Below are positions 42,718 to 55,059 of a DNA stretch of 64,000 nt, one piece after another. The stretch comes from Symsagittifera roscoffensis. Its lineage: Eukaryota; Xenacoelomorpha; Acoela; Convolutidae. Made by a program: the position numbers and the translations under genes. The stretch lies in assembly GCF_963678635.1 (NCBI RefSeq), contig NC_087062.1, positions 92,727,845 to 92,791,844 on the forward strand, given 5' to 3'. Under the pieces are notes generated by a model that searched no databases, was not told where the DNA came from, and was given only the letters and a program-made list of their open reading frames with translations. Within the stretch, counting starts at the first letter, position 1. The number at the start of each line of letters is the position of its first letter.

Positions 42718-45300
42718 TTGATAAAAACGAGATCAACCAATATTTTCATTTCTTGTCTCAACTTGTCGTGCATACAAAAACTGATCAATTGAAATTTGAT
42801 AGACCGACCAGTTTTAAGCCAAAAACTTTTCAGCCCAGTGAACAAAAAAAGAATAACTAGAAAAAGAAATCGGATTTGCGTAAAATTTGACGTAAAATTG
42901 AACCGGTATCTGCTATGCAAACATGGTCAAAATATGTCTGTTGTTTGATGAAATTACAGATTCGGGAAAATGATTCTGTTGTACAAGTTGTTTTTAAAAA
43001 ATTATGATCCCAATGGATAAAGCTTCCGAGCATAAAAATTGCAATTGCAAGCAGAAAATTCAGTGCACTTAAACTGACGCAATTGAAAGTTCAATAAATA
43101 CAAAAAAAATTAAATTAAAAAAATGAAAAATGAAAAAACTTGCATCTATTTTTTTTCAAAACAAAATTGAAACAAAAAGCAGACTTAGACGAAACCAACT
43201 GCATCGACACTCCTTTTAAAGAAAAATCAAATCTTTTTGAACAACTTGAAAATTGTGTATTAAAAAAATGACAAGACCACTGTTAATTATAGTAACAAAA
43301 ATCAGCAAAAAATAAGCCATGCTTTGGAAATTAGGCAGGCGAAAATAAACAGAGAAACGAAAGTCCAACAATTAAATTTCTCCAAGAAAAATGAAATACC
43401 GCCCCTCTACAACAAATTTTATGGAGTGTGACAGCTCTTAAGGTTCAATTACAATTCGAGTTTAGTTTGTTATATATGTTTGCAAGAAAAATAGTTTACG
43501 GGAAAAAGTCAAAATACTGATTACAAGAAACTTGCTCTAGCAAGCGTCATTAGATTTGAGCAAAAATGTGTATTTAAACTTCTCATTTTTACGCCCCCTT
43601 CCAATTCTCAACTCTTCCAATTCTCACTAACTCATGAGGGAAGTATTAGATATTGGATAAGATCAGGAGGCTGACCCCCATGTATTAAGATACGTTATAG
43701 ATCATCAGGTCAGCCAGCTATGTATTAAGATTAGGTATAGAGTCTAAAATGTATTAAGATAGGGAATACCAATGGTAAGGTTTTATGGTTGGTGTGATGG
43801 TAAGTTAATGGTGAGAAATCGAATTTTTTGGATTTTGTGTAAAAATATCTAGTTTTTTCGCAAAATTTTTTGGCGCGTGTTATCTAATTTGTGAATATCA
43901 AAGATTAATTACGTGTAGAGTGTGTAATGAAGGTCTTTTTTACTTTTTTGGTACATGGTAATTCAATGGTAAGAGTTGTTGGGTAAAAACTTTGAATTAT
44001 TATCGAAAAAACTTTAAAAAAAACTTCAAACACGATAAAATTAGCTATAATTCGACCCAGTTTATTAAATAATCTTACTTTCTTTCTACCTGAAAGTATG
44101 CTGAAATTTAGTGAAACTTCGAAAACGTCAAGGATTTATAAAAAAAGTTATGAGCTTTTGGAAAAAACTGCAAAAATTTCAAAAGTTTGGGAAAAATTGG
44201 GAAAATCTCATAATTTTGGTTAATTGTTTTGCTGCTTTTGATCTAATTGAAACAATATACGTACGTATTGATATTGAAATTGAGTTCAAATTGTGTTTTA
44301 AACGGCATCATGTTGAGACATTGATACAAAAATTGCTTAAAACATTAGGTTTTTCCAAAATTTTCAAACAAAATTTTGAAATACGACAAGTTTTAGCAAG
44401 ATTTGAGCTAGAAAGCGGGTTATATAATGCTCTCAACAGTAACAAAAAAGCTCATAATAGCTGAATTGATATTGAAACTTCCGATTCCTCGGAAAAATAG
44501 TGAAATTAATCGTAAACTTTGAGAAAGTAAAAAAAAATTAATCAAATCTATACAAAACTTTCCATTTTCAAAATTTTTTTTGGTGATTACCTGATTTTTT
44601 GCCCAATTCAGGCGGAATTGAAATAAGATTCTGAATTCAAATGAACATTAAGAGCAATATTCTACGAATTTTTTAGATCAAACTCCATGATTTAACTCCT
44701 CCTCAGTTTTTTCTCAATGATTAACCCAAAATTGTACAAAAATTACATTTTCTGAGAAGTTTTTCACGTTAATTATTATGAATTTCTGATCAATGATGAA
44801 ACATGAACATGTAATTGCTAAAATTGACTAAAATGGGTTAAATTTCTTGAAATTTTTTTTTTCGATATTTGCTCAAATTCAAAAAATTTTTCGTCATAAC
44901 TGATGATTATCTCTCTTTTGCTTCTGCAACTTAAATTTTCATGATTTTCCGTAGAAATGTTCTAGTATCAATTGAACGAACAATTTGCTGGCAGAGAGGA
45001 AATTAGAACTGATACCGTCTGATTATTACAATAAATATTCTAAATGTCTTCCTCAAGGTACCCTTGTTCACTTGCTACAGTAAACTACTTAAGCAAAAAT
45101 ATTATCTTTATCTTGAAACTTTATAATTATTATCTTGAAACTTTCATGTTAACACAAATATACAATTTTTTATCTTTCCCAGGGTAGTTAACAGTTTCTT
45201 TTCTGAAATCGTCAAGAAACAGTAGAAAACTATAATTCTCAATAAATCAACCCCCATTATATGCTCAATAATGCAATACTCTACGACTTACTATCACTTA
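42718..45300. other. AT-rich intergenic DNA, no gene seen
   Basis: Poly-A/T rich with no ORF that looks coding. At 43680-43760 a TGTATTAAGAT unit recurs three times. The 117-codon frame at 44111-44464 is dominated by Lys, Phe and Asn, as expected by chance in such DNA. 45010-45130 contains a stretch similar to 45800-45870 (TTCACTTGCTACAGTAAACTAC and CTTCAGTAAACTATTTAAGC), a probable old repeat. Nothing else is recognisable. Confidence 0.6.
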
Positions 45301-45900
45301 ACCAATCATTAGCGTATTTTATGCTTTTTTATTTCAAATTTATTGCAAGAAAGTCTCCGCAAGCTTGCAACTGATGGAGTTTTTAGTGTTTTGATTAATG
45401 ATTTTTTTCGATCGATTTCCATGGAAAATTTCACTACAATTTGAACTCGTTTTTTGCTGTCTGTATTGTCAACCAAAACCTTTGAATAAAAAAATTGACA
45501 CATCAAGAATTGTGATAAAAAAAAACCTCTATATTTCTTAATACATTTTTTCAAATTCATCACAATTGTATTCCAAATTCAGTAAAAATTAAAATTCATA
45601 GTAATTTCTATGTTTTTAATTTAAAAAAATAGTTTTGCCTTCTCTTGAAGTGTGTTTGGAGACTGTTGAGCACATGATTTAACATTATGTTGAGAATGCT
45701 TCTTCTTGAAATGATAAGTGAGTTCCTCGCTGCTATAACTATAAAATCTACAGTTCGAAAACTTCAAAACGTCACAGGTTCTACGATGTCTTGACGCATC
45801 TTTACCCTTGTTCAGCTCCTTCAGTAAACTATTTAAGCAAAAATACAATTTTGAGATCAAAAACTATCACTTTTCTTGCAAACTAATTATTAAATTGCTT
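45301..45900 (-). repeat. Segmental duplication, left copy, with C2H2 finger fragment
   Basis: 45305-45800 is homologous to 47036-47540 (offset about 1.73 kb). The minus strand at 45621-45860 reads DASRHRRTCDVLKF.. and FSNCRFYSYSSEELTYHFKK, a C2H2-type finger in which the first Cys of the C-x2-C pair is Phe. The right copy keeps both Cys. The overall pattern (ASRH-RRTC followed by C-x2-C...H-x4-H) is like the N-terminal fingers of the polymerase fragments at 56.8 kb. Confidence 0.6.
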
Positions 45901-45993
45901 TTTATTCTTATTTTATGACGGAAGGTTTTTTCCAAAATGTCCAAGTGAGAAAGAATCGGGGCTAGTTATAGCAATCAAAATCGCAACTAAACA

Positions 45994-47035
45994 TTGAGAC
46001 TAAAAGGTGTTTTTTTTTACGCGGAGTTTCTAGAACAAATTAAAACCAATTCTATTGGTTATAATCTGAAAACCTCCGGAAATACGCAAGGTAACGTAAT
46101 TCCTAACGTCTGCAACATCTATAACTTCTTATGGAGCGCATCTCAAAAAATTGATTTAACAAAGGAAATCAAGGTGCAACCTGGAACAATCTTATAATTT
46201 TCTGATTTTTCTTAAGCAAGGAACTCTATAGTAAAAATAATGAAATTCAGATCTTGAAAGCATGTTTTTGATTTATGCTTCATGCATTTTCTTCCAAAAG
46301 ATGTGGGATTGGGTTTACTTTACAAAAAATATTCTCAAAATTTCTGATTTTTCATTTAAAGTTACCTAATATATCAAATGATAACAAACTTTTCTTATGA
46401 ATTACACAAAAATACAAATTTTTGACACTTTGTAAGTCGGATTTTTTCTCAAGATATTTTTTATAAGCTAAATTTTAGTAAAACTATCTCAAAACTCCGA
46501 ATGAATTAAATTGAGTTTCTGTCTCCTTTTAGCTTTTTCTCAATTTCTGCTTCATCTACTATCTACCAAATTAATCCAGTTTGAACAAATTTTTACTTGA
46601 AAATTGAATTTTAGATGGAAAAATGTATCGCTTCAACGAACGTTTAATAATTTGAAGCTGAATTAAAACCCTAAGTCCTTTGCTAAAATTCTTTAAATTT
46701 TTTTATCAACCAAATAACTTTATATTGCTCTTCAAACTTGATTTTTTACCATGAAGTAATTTTTTGGTTGAAAATGATGTATATTATTATCATGAAACTT
46801 TCAAAAGTTAGCACAAACATACTATTTTTCTGAAATTGTCAAAAACAGTAGAAAACTATAAGTCTTTTTAAATCAACCCCCATTATTTGCTTAATAACGC
46901 GATACTCTATGAACACTTTTACAATCACTAAACAGGGAAAACTTTAAAATGGCAACTCGGCAAAACCTTTCAATTAGTTGATGCTTTGCAAATATCCAGT
47001 TTTTTACAGTTTTTCAACAAAAACTCAACCACTCA
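45994..47035. other. AT-rich intergenic DNA, no gene seen
   Basis: Holds a 67-codon frame at 45994-46197 that I cannot support as a gene, and otherwise short A/T-rich segments. TTTTATCTTTCCC-like and AACAGTAGAAAACTATA blocks (about 46845) recur at about 45215, so part of this interval may belong to an older duplication that also covers 45180-45300. Confidence 0.5.
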
Positions 47036-47550
47036 TTAGCGTATTTTATGATTTTTTACTTCAAATTTATCGCAACAAAGTCTCTGCAAGCTTGCAACCA
47101 ATGGAGTTTTTACTGTTGATTAAAGATTTTTGGATCGATTTCCATGGAAAAATTCACGACAATTTGAACTCGGTTTTTGCTGTTTGTATCGTCAATCAAA
47201 ACGTTTGAATAAAAAAATTGACACATCAAGAATTGTGATTAAAAAAACCTTTATATTTCTTAATACAATTTTTGAAGTTCATCACAATTGTATTCCAAAT
47301 TCAGTAAAAATTAAAATTCATAGTAATTTCTATGTTTTTAATTTAAAAAAATAGTTTTGCCTTCTCTTGAAGTGTGTTTGGAGACTGCTGAGCACATAAT
47401 TTAACATTATGTTCAGAATGCTTCTTCTTGAAATGATCACTGAGTTCCTCGCTGCTATAAGTAGAAAAGTTACAATTCGAACACTTCAAAACACCACAGG
47501 TTCTACGATGTCTTGACGCATCTTTACGTGTGAGTTCTCTGCCATATTCA
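47036..47550 (-). repeat. Segmental duplication, right copy, with C2H2 finger
   Basis: Homologous to 45305-45800. On the minus strand at about 47355-47540 an open segment reads RKDASRHRRTCGVLKCSNCN then FSTYSSEELSDHFKKKH, a complete C-x2-C-x12-H-x4-H zinc finger, ending QEKAKLFF and a stop. The upstream part (EYGRELTR) is open for only a short distance. It looks like a fragment of a finger-bearing polymerase or related mobile-element protein rather than a working gene. Confidence 0.6.
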
Positions 47551-47916
47551 AGTCATGCAACTCTTTCGTTTCTATTCAGTGACGGCATCTCAATAAGAAA
47601 ACAACGCTTTATTTCCGATTGGACATGATTTTTCTATAAGAATTCCATAAAAGGAAACTGAAATCTAATTGGACACGACTACAATCTAAACAAGGAAAAT
47701 CCACTCTGATTGGTTAAACCCACACATTCGAATTGAAGGTACCCCTCTCTCTTTATTAAAAATCATTTTATTTTCAACCTAACTACCGTCAACAATCTCC
47801 TCTCTCAGCTCTAAATACTTTATTTTCAACTTTACTTCCGTCAACTACCTCTCTTTCAACTGTAAATCACATCTTTACTCTGAATCTTTTACTTCTTCAC
47901 TTTCCCTCGCATTTTA

Positions 47917-48186
47917 TTGCTCAAAACGATTTTCTCAGTGCAAAACAACAACCTCATGATCTCGGTAGAAATTTCGGCTGATTTAGTACAAATCCAAGTG
48001 CGAGAAAAAGTTTGTGGAGTTTTTCTGGTACGAATGGACATACCAATCCAAGTCTGGCACATGGTGGATGTGATGCACATGGTGGTGGGATTTCAACGAA
48101 CATCGTATAAAGCAAGTACCCATAACAGTGAACCAACTTGGAGAAATGCAAATGATGGAGGAAAAAGGCATAGCAAGTGGGAATGA
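47917..48186 (+). CDS. Small repeat-family ORF, unit 1
   Basis: An 89-codon frame from ATG-equivalent TTG at 47917, reading NNNLMISVEISADLVQIQVR, VFLVRMDIPIQVWHMVDVMH and ending HSKWE. Identical protein is predicted in unit 3 at 50518-50787. Units 2 and 4 carry a TAG after VEF and start inside (49298, 51899). I do not recognise the family. The reading may be a frame-expanded version of the 29.3-kb fragment. Downstream, after a CTTTCCTTAG that could be a splice acceptor, a second frame begins. Confidence 0.35.
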   Translation: MLKTIFSVQNNNLMISVEISADLVQIQVREKVCGVFLVRMDIPIQVWHMVDVMHMVVGFQRTSYKASTHNSEPTWRNANDGGKRHSKWE

Positions 48187-49563
48187 ACTACTCCGAAACT
48201 CCTGACTCTAGATATGTGGCTCAATTATTTGACGATTCTCTCTTTCCTTAGGAAGAGGGTTCTGTGGATAACCTAATTACCATCGAAGAGGATGAGGAGT
48301 TCTCTGAGCCAAGAACTCCAGTCAGCGAACCACCAAGACAACCTCCAGTTATGGAGGCAAGACCAGCTTTGCGCTCCATTGAGAACTTGCAAAACTATGA
48401 GAACTCAGCTGCTTGGCAGCTCTTTGATTTATATATAAATTAGATGTTGTCTCGTATTTGTAATTAAATTTTTTTTGCATCTAGTAATTTTATTTTAAAG
48501 AGAGCAACAAAGACATATAAAAAGAGATCAAAGAAAAGTTTGTCAAAAAAATTCAAAGGTTTTTTTAAAAAAAATTTGTTAAAAAACTTTGTTGCTCCTA
48601 AAAAACTACTCAAAAAACAGCAACTTCCTATTATTTTTATACAAAAAATTCAATTAACTTGATGAGAGGATTTGCAGAAATGCTTTCTTTTTTAAAGTTT
48701 TCTTCTTTTGTTAATTATATCGGCAATATTTCTTATTTTTACAGCGAACAAATTTTTGGTCATTTATTTTTGCGATTGCTTTTGTGTATATTTTTATTTA
48801 TTTGGAAGATTTGAGTCCTTAAAAGATAAAATTTCGTCTGAATGGATACGACAACTAAAATAAAATTGAACTTTTTTGTGATTGGAAACGACAATAAGTA
48901 AAATGGAGCTTTATTTCCGATTGGACATAATTTTTCTATAAAATTTCCGTAAAGGGAAGTGAAATCTGATTGGACACGACTACAATCCAAATAAGGAAAG
49001 TCCACTCTGATTGGTTAAACCCACACATTCGAATTGAAGGTACCCCTCTCTCTTTATTAAAAATCATTTTATTTTCAACCTAACTACCGTCAACAATCTC
49101 CTCTCTCAGCTCTAAATACTTTATTTTCAACTTTACTTCCGTCAACTACCTCTCTTTCAACTGTAAATCGTATCTTTACTCTGAATCGTTTATTATTCAA
49201 TTTCCCTCGCAATTTATTGCTCAAAATGATCTTCTCAGTGCAAAACAACAACCTCATGCTCTCGGTAGAATTTTAGGCTGATTTAGTACAAATCCAAGTG
49301 CGAGAAACAGTTTGTGGAGTTTTTCTGGTACGAATGGACATGCCAATCCAAGTCTGGCACATGGTGGATGTGATGCACATGATGGTGGGATTTCAACGAA
49401 CATCGTATAAAGCAAGTACCCATAACAGTGAACCAACTTGGAGAAATGCAAATGATGGAGGAAAAAGGCATAGCAAGTGGGAATGAACTACTCCGAAACT
49501 CCTGACTCTAGATATGTGGCTCAATTATTTGACGATTCTCTCTTTCCTTAGGAAGAGGGTTCT

Positions 49564-49767
49564 GTGGATAACCTAATTACCATCGAAGAGGATGAGGAGT
49601 TCTCTGAGCCAAGAACTCCAGTCAGCGAACCACCAAGACAACCTCCAGTTATGGAGGCAAGACCAGCTTTGCGCTCCATTGAGAACTTGCAAAACTATGA
49701 GAACTCAGCTGCTTGGCAGCTCTTTGATTTATATATAAATTATGTGTTGTCTCGTATTTGTAATTAA
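49564..49767 (+). CDS. Repeat-family second frame or exon, unit 2
   Basis: A 67-codon frame, one per unit (also about 48260-48443 in unit 1 and 50860-51044 in unit 3, each ending in TAG). It reads MDNLITIEEDEEFSEPRTPV then SEPPRQPPVMEARPALRSIE and NLQNYENSAAWQLFDLYI: an acidic, Pro-rich segment followed by a helical end. It sits after CTTTCCTTAG, so it may be the last exon of the small gene above. The related 29.55-kb copy reads the same peptide with shifts. Conservation of this peptide between distant copies suggests it was coding. Confidence 0.35.
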   Translation: MDNLITIEEDEEFSEPRTPVSEPPRQPPVMEARPALRSIENLQNYENSAAWQLFDLYINYVLSRICN

Positions 49768-52330
49768 ATTTTTTTTTGCATCTAGTAATTTTATTTTAAA
49801 GAGAGCAACAAAGACATATAAAAAGAGATCAAAGAAAAGTTTGTTAAAAAAATTCAAACGTTTTTTTAAAAAAATCTGTTAAAAAACTTTGTTGCTCCTA
49901 AAAAACTACTCAAAAAACAGCAACTTCCTATTATTTTTATACAAAAAATTCGATTAACTTGATGTGAGGATTTGCAGAAATGCTTTCTTTTTTAAAGTTT
50001 TCTTCTTTTGTTAATTATATCGACAATATTTCTTATTTTTACAGCGAACAAATTTTTGGTCATTTATTTTTGCGATTGCTTTTGTGTATATTTTTATTTA
50101 TTTGGAAGATTTAAGTCCTTAAAAGGTAAAATTTTGTCTGAATGGATACGACGACTAAAATAAAATTGAACTTTTTTGTGATTGGAAACGACAATAAGTA
50201 AAATGGAGCTTTATTTCCGATTGGACATGATTTTTCTATAAAATTTCCGTAAAGGGAACTGAAATCTGATTGGACACGACTACAATCCAAATAAGGAAAG
50301 TCCACTCTGATTGGTTAAACCCACACATTCGAATTGAAGGTACCCCTCTCTCTTTATTAAAAATCATTTTATTTTCAACCTAACTACCGTCAACAATCTC
50401 CTCTCTCAGCTCTAAATATTTTATTTTCAACTTTACTTCCGTCAACTACCTCTCTTTCAACTGTAAATCACATCTTTACTCTGAATCTTTTACTTATTCA
50501 CTTTCCCTCGCAATTTATTGCTCAAAACGATTTTCTCAGTGCAAAACAACAACCTCATGATCTCGGTAGAAATTTCGGCTGATTTAGTACAAATCCAAGT
50601 GCGAGAAAAAGTTTGTGGAGTTTTTCTGGTACGAATGGACATACCAATCCAAGTCTGGCACATGGTGGATGTGATGCACATGGTGGTGGGATTTCAACGA
50701 ACATCGTATAAAGCAAGTACCCATAACAGTGAACCAACTTGGAGAAATGCAAATGATGGAGGAAAAAGGCATAGCAAGTGGGAATGAACTACTCCGAAAC
50801 TCCTGACTCTAGATATGTGGCTCAATTATTTGACGATTCTCTCTTTCCTTAGGAAGAGGGTTCTGTGGATAACCTAATTACCATCGAAGAGGATGAGGAG
50901 TTCTCTGAGCCAAGAACTCCAGTCAGCGAACCACCAAGACAACCTCCAGTTATGGAGGCAAGACCAGCTTTGCGCTCCATTGAGAACTTGCAAAACTATG
51001 AGAACTCAGCTGCTTGGCAGCTCTTTGATTTATATATAAATTAGATGTTGTCTCGTATTTGTAATTAAATTTTTTTTGCATCTAGTAATTTTATTTTAAA
51101 GAGAGCAACAAAGACATATAAAAAGAGATCAAAGAAAAGTTTGTCAAAAAAATTCAAAGGTTTTTTTAAAAAAAATTTGTTAAAAAACTTTGTTGCTCCT
51201 AAAAAACTACTCAAAAAACAGCAACTTCCTATTATTTTTATACAAAAAATTCAATTAACTTGATGAGAGGATTTGCAGAAATGCTTTCTTTTTTAAAGTT
51301 TTCTTCTTTTGTTAATTATATCGGCAATATTTCTTATTTTTACAGCGAACAAATTTTTGGTCATTTATTTTTGCGATTGCTTTTGTGTATATTTTTATTT
51401 ATTTGGAAGATTTGAGTCCTTAAAAGATAAAATTTCGTCTGAATGGATACGACAACTAAAATAAAATTGAACTTTTTTGTGATTGGAAACGACAATAAGT
51501 AAAATGGAGCTTTATTTCCGATTGGACATAATTTTTCTATAAAATTTCCGTAAAGGGAAGTGAAATCTGATTGGACACGACTACAATCCAAATAAGGAAA
51601 GTCCACTCTGATTGGTTAAACCCACACATTCGAATTGAAGGTACCCCTCTCTCTTTATTAAAAATCATTTTATTTTCAACCTAACTACCGTCAACAATCT
51701 CCTCTCTCAGCTCTAAATACTTTATTTTCAACTTTACTTCCGTCAACTACCTCTCTTTCAACTGTAAATCGTATCTTTACTCTGAATCGTTTATTATTCA
51801 ATTTCCCTCGCAATTTATTGCTCAAAATGATCTTCTCAGTGCAAAACAACAACCTCATGCTCTCGGTAGAATTTTAGGCTGATTTAGTACAAATCCAAGT
51901 GCGAGAAACAGTTTGTGGAGTTTTTCTGGTACGAATGGACATGCCAATCCAAGTCTGGCACATGGTGGATGTGATGCACATGATGGTGGGATTTCAACGA
52001 ACATCGTATAAAGCAAGTACCCATAACAGTGAACCAACTTGGAGAAATGCAAATGATGGAGGAAAAAGGCAGAGCATGTGGGAATGAACTTACCCGAAAC
52101 TCCTGAACTTTTCTCTTTCCTTGGGAAGAGGGATCTGTGGAAAACCCAATTACCATCGAAGTGGATGAGGGGTTCTCTGAGCCAAGAACTCCAGTCAGCG
52201 AACCACCAAGACAACCTCCAGTGATGGAGGCAAGACCAGCTTTGCGCTCCATTGAAAACTTGCAAAATTTTGAGAACTCAGCTGTTCGACAGCTCTTTGA
52301 TTTATAAATAAATTGGTTGCTGTCTCGTGT

Positions 52331-54167
52331 TTTGTAATTAGATTTTTTTGCAGCTAGTAATTTTATTCTAAAGAGAGCAACAAAGAGATAGAATAAGAGA
52401 TCATAGAAAAATTTGTTAAAAAATGCATAGGTTTTTTAAAAATTTGTTGAAAAACTTTTTATAAATCAAACTAATTATGCAATTGGTAAATAGTTTTGCA
52501 AAGTTTTGTTTTAGGTATGGCCAAAAAAATTACACCAATTTTAACATCTTGTAAAAAATTTCACAACCTTTTTTTCACACATAACAAAAAAAAAATTTTA
52601 CATTTTTTGCAAGTATAATGAAAAACTTTACTTTAATTTTTGCAACATGCGAAATTTGTTACGATATTTCTGACACACTTTTAAAAAATTCAAAAAAATC
52701 TCATAATTTAAAAAAATTCATTAAATTTTGTTGCATTTAAAAAAAAAGAACAAGATTTTCATGCACCGTTGAAAATTAAAATTTATGGTTTTCTTTGTTC
52801 TGATTTTGATCATTAAAAAATTAGCATGTATGTTGTTCAAAAATATTGGAAAAACAGTATATTAAGATAGGGAAAAGTACTCAAAGTCATCAATAATGAA
52901 AAATTTTCAGCCAGTATTTAACAAAATTTTTACAATAAAATTTTGCGTTTTTTCCAATATGCATAAGAAAAAAGAAGATAGATTTTTGCATTTCTAAAAA
53001 ACCACGAAAAAACTTGCATCTAACACAAAAATTCTATGAAAATTTTTGCATATTTGTTAAAAAAACCAAAACAATTATTGCATCTTGTAAAAAAGTGTAA
53101 TTCAATTTCTGCAAACTTGTTGAAAATATCAGATCAAAATTTGCATTTCGCAAAAAAACTCTTAGTTAGTTAGCACACGTGTTGAAAATAACAAATTTTT
53201 TCGTTGAAAAACTTTTGATTTGAAATATAATCAATTTTTACAAGATGTATATAAACAGATATTCAATTATTTTTAGAAAACTTGATATGCTCACTATTTT
53301 CAGTACCATAACCATAAAAGAAACACTCCAAATTTTTTAACAAATCAGTCTCATGCTTTGGGTTTGAACGTTTCGAATTCTTTTGAAAAAAGCTGATCCA
53401 ACAGTCTGAGTGGACGCAAGCTTCTGAGCAGAACTGAGATAAGGTATTTTGAAATTTTTTCGCAGCAGGCGTTTCTTTGCAAAACTGGGTATATTTTTGG
53501 GTACTCTATTTTTCAAGTTGAGTTTGATTGCACGATTCATTTGATTGAAAACTTCACCTCTGATGAAGATTTATTGAAATAAAAGCTTTTTTGTATAAAG
53601 TATATAAACAGTCAACAATTTGTTAAGTGAAATGATATTTATCTAATCTTTGCAAAATTTGATCTGATAATGATTCGATTAACACTAAGTGAAATTTGCA
53701 ATTTTCCGCTGTGCGGAACGACCAATGGTTTAATACACAGTAGTCTTGGGTGACAATGAAGTTTTCATAAAAAATTCTTGAGACATATAAAAATAGATTT
53801 TGCCTTGTAGTCCGATTAAAAAGTGGGATATACTTGACACATAGCAGATGCCATCATCGATTACTTGTTGAAAATAAATTTTATCTACATTGAATTGCTT
53901 GTATAGTAGTTCCATCACCTACGCAATGTCCATATTTGGATCATCATCTACTCATTATTCCATATAAGGTAATAATACCTTATTTGGAATGTACAGTGAG
54001 TCAACTACATTTCCTAATTTCTATATGTTTACAAATATCAGTATTTTGAAATATCTACTACTGATCGGTTAGCTCTGAGTCTCAAATCGAAAATGTATTC
54101 ACGAAAGGATATCTTTCCCAACTATATTGAATTTGCTAACAACCAAAAATAATTGGGAGATTTTCTA
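52331..54167. other. AT-rich DNA, part repeat
   Basis: 52331-52885 is homologous to 29700-30245 and ends in the shortened 147-bp repeat. From 52886 to 54167 I see only A/T-rich DNA with short runs (TTGCAT, AAAATTTTTGCA) that recur, and no gene. The 67-codon minus frame at 53337-53540 and the 62-codon one at 53730-53918 are unsupported. Confidence 0.5.
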
Positions 54168-54168
54168 G

Positions 54169-54445
54169 GTCCCAAAAACCCTGCAACGTAAAAGTTTACT
54201 TTGAACCTTGCTTCCAGTTGCTAAAGAAAAATGAATTGGGACAAATCGAAAAAACCCAGCAAGTCTATCTTGGTGAAACAGAAGGAGAAAGGATATCAGC
54301 AATACGGAATACCGTTATTCACGTTGCTGAAAACCTTGAACTCGTTCCTGTACTGGAACCCTATTCTGACAAAGACTCGACTATAAGATTAGGGACAGAT
54401 TTTTCAAAAACATTTTCAGAAAAAAGAGAAAGAAGACAAAATTAG
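54169..54445 (+). CDS. Possible isolated exon
   Basis: After an ATTTTCTAG that fits a splice acceptor, an open frame runs 276 bp to a TAG: SQKPCNVKVYFEPCFQLLKK, QQVYLGETEGERISAIRNTV, IHVAENLELVPVLEPYSDKD. Its residue use is far less Lys/Asn/Phe-biased than chance frames in this AT-rich region. I cannot name it, see no partner exon nearby, and it may be a remnant. Confidence 0.3.
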
Positions 54446-54995
54446 AAAAATCAACCAATGACGTGGCAGTAAAAGTGTATTGAAGTTCGTAAATCTTCTG
54501 AACCAACAAAAAGCGAACTTCAAACCAGTAAACCAAAGTTAACTAGAAATTAATTACCCTTCCCGTAACAATTACGAAAAACCCAGACGACATTATGAAC
54601 TATACACATTGTAGAACACCATACTAATCGCAAAAACTCACATACTTCCACACGCTCCAGGGGCAAAAAAAAATTCAAAAATTTTTTGAAAAAATAGAAA
54701 AATCAACCAATGACATGGCAGTGAAAATGTATTAAAATTCGTATATCTTCTGAACGAACAAAAAGCGAACTTCAAACCAGTTAATCAAAATTAACTAGAA
54801 ATTATTCACCCTTCCCGTAACAATTACAAAAAACCCTGACGACTTTATGTGTTATTCTCAATGTAGAACACCATGCTAACCACAAAACCCCGCATAGTTC
54901 CACACGCTCCAGGTGCAAAATGAAATTCGTAAATATTTTGAAAAAATAGAAAAATCAACCAATGACGTGGCAATAAAAATGTAATTCCTTTCAGC
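54441..54995 (+). repeat. 251-bp tandem repeat, 2.2 copies
   Basis: Unit starts at AAATAGAAAAATCAACCAAT at about 54443, 54695 and 54946, period 251-252 bp, with the third copy only 50 bp long. Contains AACTAGAAATTA and a CCACACGCTCCAGG block. Non-coding. Confidence 0.85.
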
Positions 54996-55059
54996 TTGGC
55001 TATTTTAATTCCACTCTAATATCAGTTCAAAACCGAGAGGGATAAAACTGCTTAAATTG

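Larger units (their letters stand above)
47606..52330 (+). repeat. 1.3-kb tandem array, 3.6 copies
   Basis: Units begin at about 47606, 48906, 50207 and 51508, marked by TTTATTTCCGATTGGACAT. Units 1 and 3 are almost identical, as are 2 and 4, so the array is a duplicated dimer of 2601 bp. Each unit has a CCACACATTCGAATTGAAGG block, an AT-rich segment TCTCTCTTTATTAAAAATC (TATA-like), pyrimidine-rich runs, a short coding part and a non-coding AT-rich tail. The fourth unit diverges after about 52090 toward the sequence also found at 29.4-30.3 kb. Confidence 0.9.

Noticed and set aside
44111-44464. 117-codon frame in AT-rich DNA
   Set aside because: Non-ATG start, Lys/Phe/Asn/Leu-rich composition expected from A/T-rich DNA, no homologue within the window, no splice context.
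47036-47550. A working zinc-finger host gene
   Set aside because: The frame is short, lacks a start in frame and is duplicated in damaged form at 45.6 kb, so it is treated as a fragment.
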